From Phascolarctos cinereus (lineage: Eukaryota > Chordata > Mammalia > Diprotodontia > Phascolarctidae): a stretch of DNA of 64,000 nucleotides. The stretch is taken from the NCBI RefSeq assembly GCF_002099425.1, contig NW_018344001.1, positions 3,198,001 to 3,262,000 of the forward strand, in the 5' to 3' direction. This document shows positions 59,640-64,000 of this stretch, piece after piece. Below the pieces are notes generated by a model. The model was not told where the DNA came from. It saw only the letters and a program-made list of their open reading frames with translations, and searched no databases. A program made the position numbers and the translations under genes. Positions within the stretch are counted from its first letter, which is position 1, and every line of letters begins with the position of its first letter.

Positions 59640-59860
59640 CATTGAATAAAATAATATTTGCAAAGTGCTTAGCATAGTGCCTAGCACATAGCAGGTGCTT
59701 AATAAATGCTTATTCTCTGCCCTTTCATAGATGAAAACTGAGGTCCAGAGAGATGAAATGATTTGTCCAGGGTCACACAAATAGTGTATAAGATGGAATT
59801 TGAACATAGATATTCCTGGACCCAGGCCCGGCATTCCCTCGACCTTGTCATGCTGCCTTG
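59640..59860. repeat. L2 3' end (+) then MIR-like fragment (-)
   Basis: Sense terminus 'gcctagcacatagcaggtgc ttaataaatg', then antisense MIR 'atgaaaactgaggtccagag' and 'atggaatttgaacatagat'. Overlapping short frames are not genes. 59,861-60,485 is unassigned. Confidence 0.6.
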
Positions 59861-60489
59861 CCAAGGCACATACTTCATAAGCATCAGAAGTGCAGTTGGG
59901 GCCCATATATTTCCACTCCAGATTCAGTATTGCCATATTACCCCAATGGATTCATGAGTTGTTCTGATAAAACAACAACAAACAAAAATACAAATGAAAA
60001 AATAGGATGAACTCTGAGTAGTGGAGACATTTCTTCTCCAGGATTTTCCTGGAGAAGAAATGATGAAATATCTTTTCTCCTGTGGGGCAGAGACATGAAA
60101 GACTAGGGCAGAATATTGCATATATTGTCAAGGAACGTTTCTGTATCGGTGTTTTAAAAATATCTTACTTTGTAAATGGTGAGGGTTGTGTCTGGAAAGG
60201 AGTGTTAGAAATGACCTGAACAGAAAAAAAACAAACAAGGAATCAATAAAACTCATGAAAACAGAATGCCAAAAAAACCCAATCATAACCTTGTGGCCAA
60301 CCTTCTTATTATGAGCCTCTCTACAATTAGGGGAGATGGTCTTTGAGATAGCTCATTAGAATCAATATTCACCTGGCACGGTCTTTGAGATCCCAGGCTC
60401 AACTGCCCCCTACAATGAAGTATCAGAGGGGGATTGGGCAGTGGAGCTGCCCAAGAAAATGTGTTTCAATTCCTTGATGCTATCAGACC

Positions 60490-60635
60490 TGATAGCTTAC
60501 ATCTCGTCTTCCCAACTCTATTACAATCTTGTGAAGGACAGACTGTCTTAGCTTCATTTGTATCTCTCACTGTACCTAGCACAGGGCCATGCATATAGTA
60601 GCTGCCCAATTTATATTGATTTAGTGAGTTATTGA
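60490..60635 (+). repeat. L2 3'-end fragment
   Basis: Sense text: 'tattacaatcttgtgaagga' and 'ctagcacagggccatgcata tagtagctgcc'. Confidence 0.6.
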
Positions 60636-60639
60636 CTGA

Positions 60640-61375
60640 AATGGAAACATTGTCTTCCTAATGTCATAGTGACATTGGGGCTTGGGATTCCATGGCAAAC
60701 GTTGATTAAAAATATGTGAATTATTTCATTCCAAACAGCATTAGATTTAACTGTCCTAAGTTCAAGTCACAACCTATGTCACTGAGTTGCATGCCCACAC
60801 TGATGAAATCTCTGCCTCGTGGAATGGTATTTCCCTTCTTTCTAACTCAGTCTGTACATGGTATGGAGGCCAAACTCTTTCACTGAATATTGATCAATTA
60901 ATAATCAATACCATGCGGGTGTTGATCTTCAACAGAACATGCAAAATGGAATCACTGGTCCCTATAATGAAATACTACTTCCCAGACAAGTTAGACTAGA
61001 CAATATTGATTGTCCTGGGAAAAGCAGCTAAAGTCCTTGACATGGGTTAAGGCCCACATGAGCTAAAATTGGAGGAATACACGCCAGACAATTTTCATGA
61101 TATGGCAGATTTTTGCCAGCCTAATCCAGACAGCCAAGAGGAATGAATGATCAATGAGAGTTAATACAGGTGGACCTCAGGGCACTCCAACTGGCAAGGA
61201 CCTTTGGGACTAGAAAATGGCCTTCTGGAGAGCATCATCGCCTCTCTTTCCTATCATACCCCGCACCCTGAGTGGCCTACCAGTTGTCATGGCTCGAGTA
61301 TGGCATGAAGTCACTAAAGAGACTGACTCAAGTCTCCAATCCTTTCTCAGTTCATAGGACAAAGCAATTTTCTTA
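60640..61375. other. Repeat-free stretch, candidate conserved non-coding element
   Basis: No transposon recognised. GAATATTGATCAATTAATAA followed by TCAATA near 60,885-60,910 is a dense homeodomain/HNF1-like cluster, itself nearly palindromic. The open frame of 70 codons at 60,787-60,999 has no recognisable domain. Function unknown. Confidence 0.4.
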
Positions 61376-61379
61376 AAGT

Positions 61380-61975
61380 GGAGACTTGACTTTGGCATTC
61401 CTTGCTCCTACTCAGCAAACTCCAGCAGCTCCCACTACTCCTAGGATCAAACAGGAAGTTTTCTGCTCAATATTAAAACCTTTCCCCAGTCTATCCCCTT
61501 ATTACCTTTCCACATTTTCACATTGTGCCCCTCTAGGCATGCCACAGCCCAGCTACACCTCCTGTCTGCTGAGCCTCACACGCAACGCTTCATCTCCCAG
61601 CTCTGTGCGTCTCCTGACAGGCATGCCTCGGAATTCTCTCCTTCCTCATTTCCACTTCATAGTTTCCCAGTATTCCCTTCTATTTCAGCTCATATTGGGC
61701 CTTCTGAAAAATAGCTCTCCTGCTCCTAGACAGAGGTGAGCTCTTCCCCAGCACAGTGGCCTCTGATCTCTTCTTGATTTCTGTATCTCATGTGTAACTA
61801 GTTACTTACATCTTGTTTCCTCCATTTGAATCTTGCTCATTGTGGGTAGGGCCATTTTTTTTTAATTTAGCAAATCTTTTTTTTTTTTTTTTGCCTTCCT
61901 TTGTACCTCCAGTGCTCAGCCCGAGGCGCAGTCTATGGCAAGCACTGGGGAAATGGTTTTGGATTGATTGAATAA
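61380..61975 (+). repeat. L2 LINE, ORF2 3' part and 3' UTR
   Basis: Sense L2: 'cagcagctcccactactcct aggatcaaac', 'cttattacctttccacattt', 'catgccacagcccagctaca', then a UTR with T-runs and 'cagtctatggcaagcactgg'. The 117-codon frame at 61,386-61,739 is residual LINE coding. Confidence 0.65.
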
Positions 61976-62009
61976 AGGAGACCATGTTAGACCTATCCCA
62001 AAATATCAT

Positions 62010-62180
62010 AAGCTGCTCTGTCAGGTAGTAAGCCTCCTCTCACTGGAGGTATCCAACCAAATGTTGGATGGTGATCTGAGCACATTGTACAGACATTCAC
62101 ATTCATGTATATATTGGACTAGATGGTCACCTTTGGAGTTTTCCAACTCCGACCCTCCAAGATGCTGTGAAAGGAAGTAA
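62010..62180 (+). repeat. CR1/L3-like LINE 3' end (sense)
   Basis: Sense text: 'tcactggaggtatccaacca aatgttggatggtgatctga' and 'ttggactagatggtcacctt tggagttttccaactccgac'. One of the clearest CR1/L3 ends in the window. Confidence 0.75.
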
Positions 62181-64000
62181 GACATTCATTGAAGACAGAG
62201 ATAGGAGGGGATTGAAACACTAATATCCAATGGTCGATTCTTCCAAGGTCCTTTTTTTCCCCCAGCCCAGATATTTAGGGTGATAGTACAGGTGCTCTGA
62301 TCAACTGCTCTATCTCCCAATGGCTGCTATACATCCCTGACCAAATATTCCCTCCTTCATTGGCTTCCTCCATTAAAGGTAGGTGATGGAAGCTCCCCTA
62401 AACCTTTGGGCAGAGCCACCCCAAGTGTGCACATCGTTCAGTTACACTGGCAGATTTGCCAGCAGGATGCATGATAATGGTGCTTGTCTGCTCACAGAAG
62501 GTAGAGGAACAGCAATGACAAAGAAAGCAGGGGATGGGAATGAGGGATGGCCACAGTCTCAGAAATGCTCTCAGCAGCTCTAGAAGGTGTTTGATTCTGA
62601 TCCTAAGATTGCTCCTCTGAGATACATGAGTGGAACATTTTCCCTGTCACCAGAAATGACATTGCTGGCACAAATTATGCTGAACTGAAAGGCTTCCAGA
62701 TCCTTACCCTGTACCGGGACATGATTCTTACTGAGCTCTGCCTCTTGAATATTAAAAGTCCAGTTGAACAGCTTTAGCTTGATGACCAGATGAGCAACAG
62801 CTCCTTAAAATGGAAATTGTCCTGAGACTGGTGGGGGTGGGGAGGGTCCAGTTCTAGCCTTAACTTCCCCATTAGGCTCTATGACACTATGTAGGTTATT
62901 TAATATTCCTGAGCCTGTTTCTCAACTATGATAAGGGAATAAAAATTTACAGAAAGGCTGTGACGATATATTTCAGGCATTCCTCTACTGGGCAGGAGGG
63001 AACATGGAAGTAAAAGTCATTGTGATGGTGAATTAATACCAAGGGGCTTTAATGTGCATAGCACTGTGTCAAACCAATCACATTTTTAACACAGAAAACC
63101 TTCAATTTCTACTATTCAGCATAAGCCCCCCCAAATATGTTTTTTTTCTTTTTTGGATTCATAACATTTGTCATCTTGCTTTCTCATCAAGAATCTGGTT
63201 TCAAACAGACATTGGCATTTGCGGGAGTCTGACACATTAATGGGGGCTCTGTAATTTGACACTTAAGATCAGGTGAATTTCTTGGCTTCTTTGTCCAATT
63301 GAAGTGCCTCTGTTCTGCTCTCATGTTTTCACTGGAGACTCTCATCTCCTTATTCCATTGCTCAAAACTCATTTTCCCCACCAGCAGTTCTATCTCCCCT
63401 TCACATCTGCATAAATTATAACAATCTGAGTAAGCAGGAGGTGGCAGGGAACGTGTGGGAAAGAGTGTGAGAAGTGAAAAGCCTGAGGGAGTTTGTGTTA
63501 TTCAACGTGCCCACTCTCTAGAGGTAGAAAAGAGGGAAAGGGGAAAGAGGGACCCTGGCGCAAGGGGAGAGCTGGCACAGAGTTGGCTGCACTGGTTCAT
63601 TTGACAGTTGTGATTTTACTGCCATGATGAATACTCTCAGTTCAATTCTTTGGCATATTCTTGAAGTTGATTGTATACGTTGACCAGGAGCAAAGGCACA
63701 ACTCAAGGGACACCTTCTGCATGAGATCTTCCTTGATTCCCCCATCACTCCAAGCTGCTGCTAATTTCCCACCCTTCCCCCCAAAATTGTGTATTTATTT
63801 GCTATGTTTTTGTTTCCTCATCTGTAACATGGAAAAAACAGCATCTACTCCATAATGGTGTTGTCGGGATCAAAGGAGATAAGCTTTAGATTAAAACTGC
63901 TCTAAGACTTTTGGGACAGTTTGTATATTCATATCACTTTTAAAATCTTCAAACACCATGTAAATGTCAGCTTTCAGGAGGCAGATGGTGATGGTCATGA
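62181..64000. other. Mostly single-copy stretch with minor MIR/L2 fragments
   Basis: Only small pieces can be assigned: sense MIR near 62,850-62,960, L2-like text near 63,700-63,790, and a MIR tail near 63,805-63,890 ('tttcctcatctgtaacatgg'). Open frames of 62-76 codons have no recognisable domain. No gene is called. Confidence 0.45.

Overview
The window looks like TE-rich, gene-poor DNA from a marsupial nuclear genome. Direct support comes from many CORE-SINEs of the Mar1/WSINE type (tRNA-like head, core, then an RTE/BovB-like or an L2/MIR-like tail), a marsupial-type L1 lineage with half-L1 derivatives, and a dense background of old L2, CR1/L3, MIR and hAT debris. The exact species cannot be read from the sequence. 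No convincing host protein-coding exon, tRNA, rRNA or snRNA gene was found, so the window is probably intergenic or intronic.

Layout. 1-7 kb: old L2/MIR/CR1 debris, two Mar1-type SINEs and one unassigned long repeat. 7.1-10.6 kb: an old plus-strand L1-derived element with ORF1 remains, a short ORF2 endonuclease stub and a poly-A tail, cut by a SINE. 10.7-16 kb: L2 copies, a hAT relic and a solo-LTR-like fossil. 16.1-17.6 kb: a 5'-truncated L1 with target-site duplications (TSDs). 17.7-25.2 kb: L2, SINEs, three hAT relics, microsatellites and about 0.9 kb of repeat-poor sequence near 22.3-23.2 kb. 25.4-46.8 kb is a LINE block. It holds a half-L1 element (25,397-30,488) that carries a nested L1 and three SINEs; a full-length 6.6-kb L1 (33,091-39,708) inserted in an L2; and an older L1 (about 40.66-46.79 kb) split by a second half-L1 (43,291-46,033). 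46.9-58.5 kb: microsatellites, including a GATA array with a higher-order repeat, plus SINEs and L2. 58.5-64 kb: mostly single-copy sequence with a few SINE/L2 pieces, including the best candidates for conserved non-coding elements.

The most interesting signal is the repeated appearance of L1 derivatives that keep ORF1 and lose almost all of ORF2 (half-L1 or HAL1 architecture). There are two TSD-bounded copies of different sequence lineages and probably a third, older one. The youngest still shows its parent's first dozen ORF2 codons joined to the parent's 3' UTR, and its near-identical full-length relative lies 4 kb away in the opposite orientation. Together with the nested TSDs this gives a readable local insertion history: L2/MIR/CR1, then old L1 and half-L1 elements, then young L1s and SINEs.
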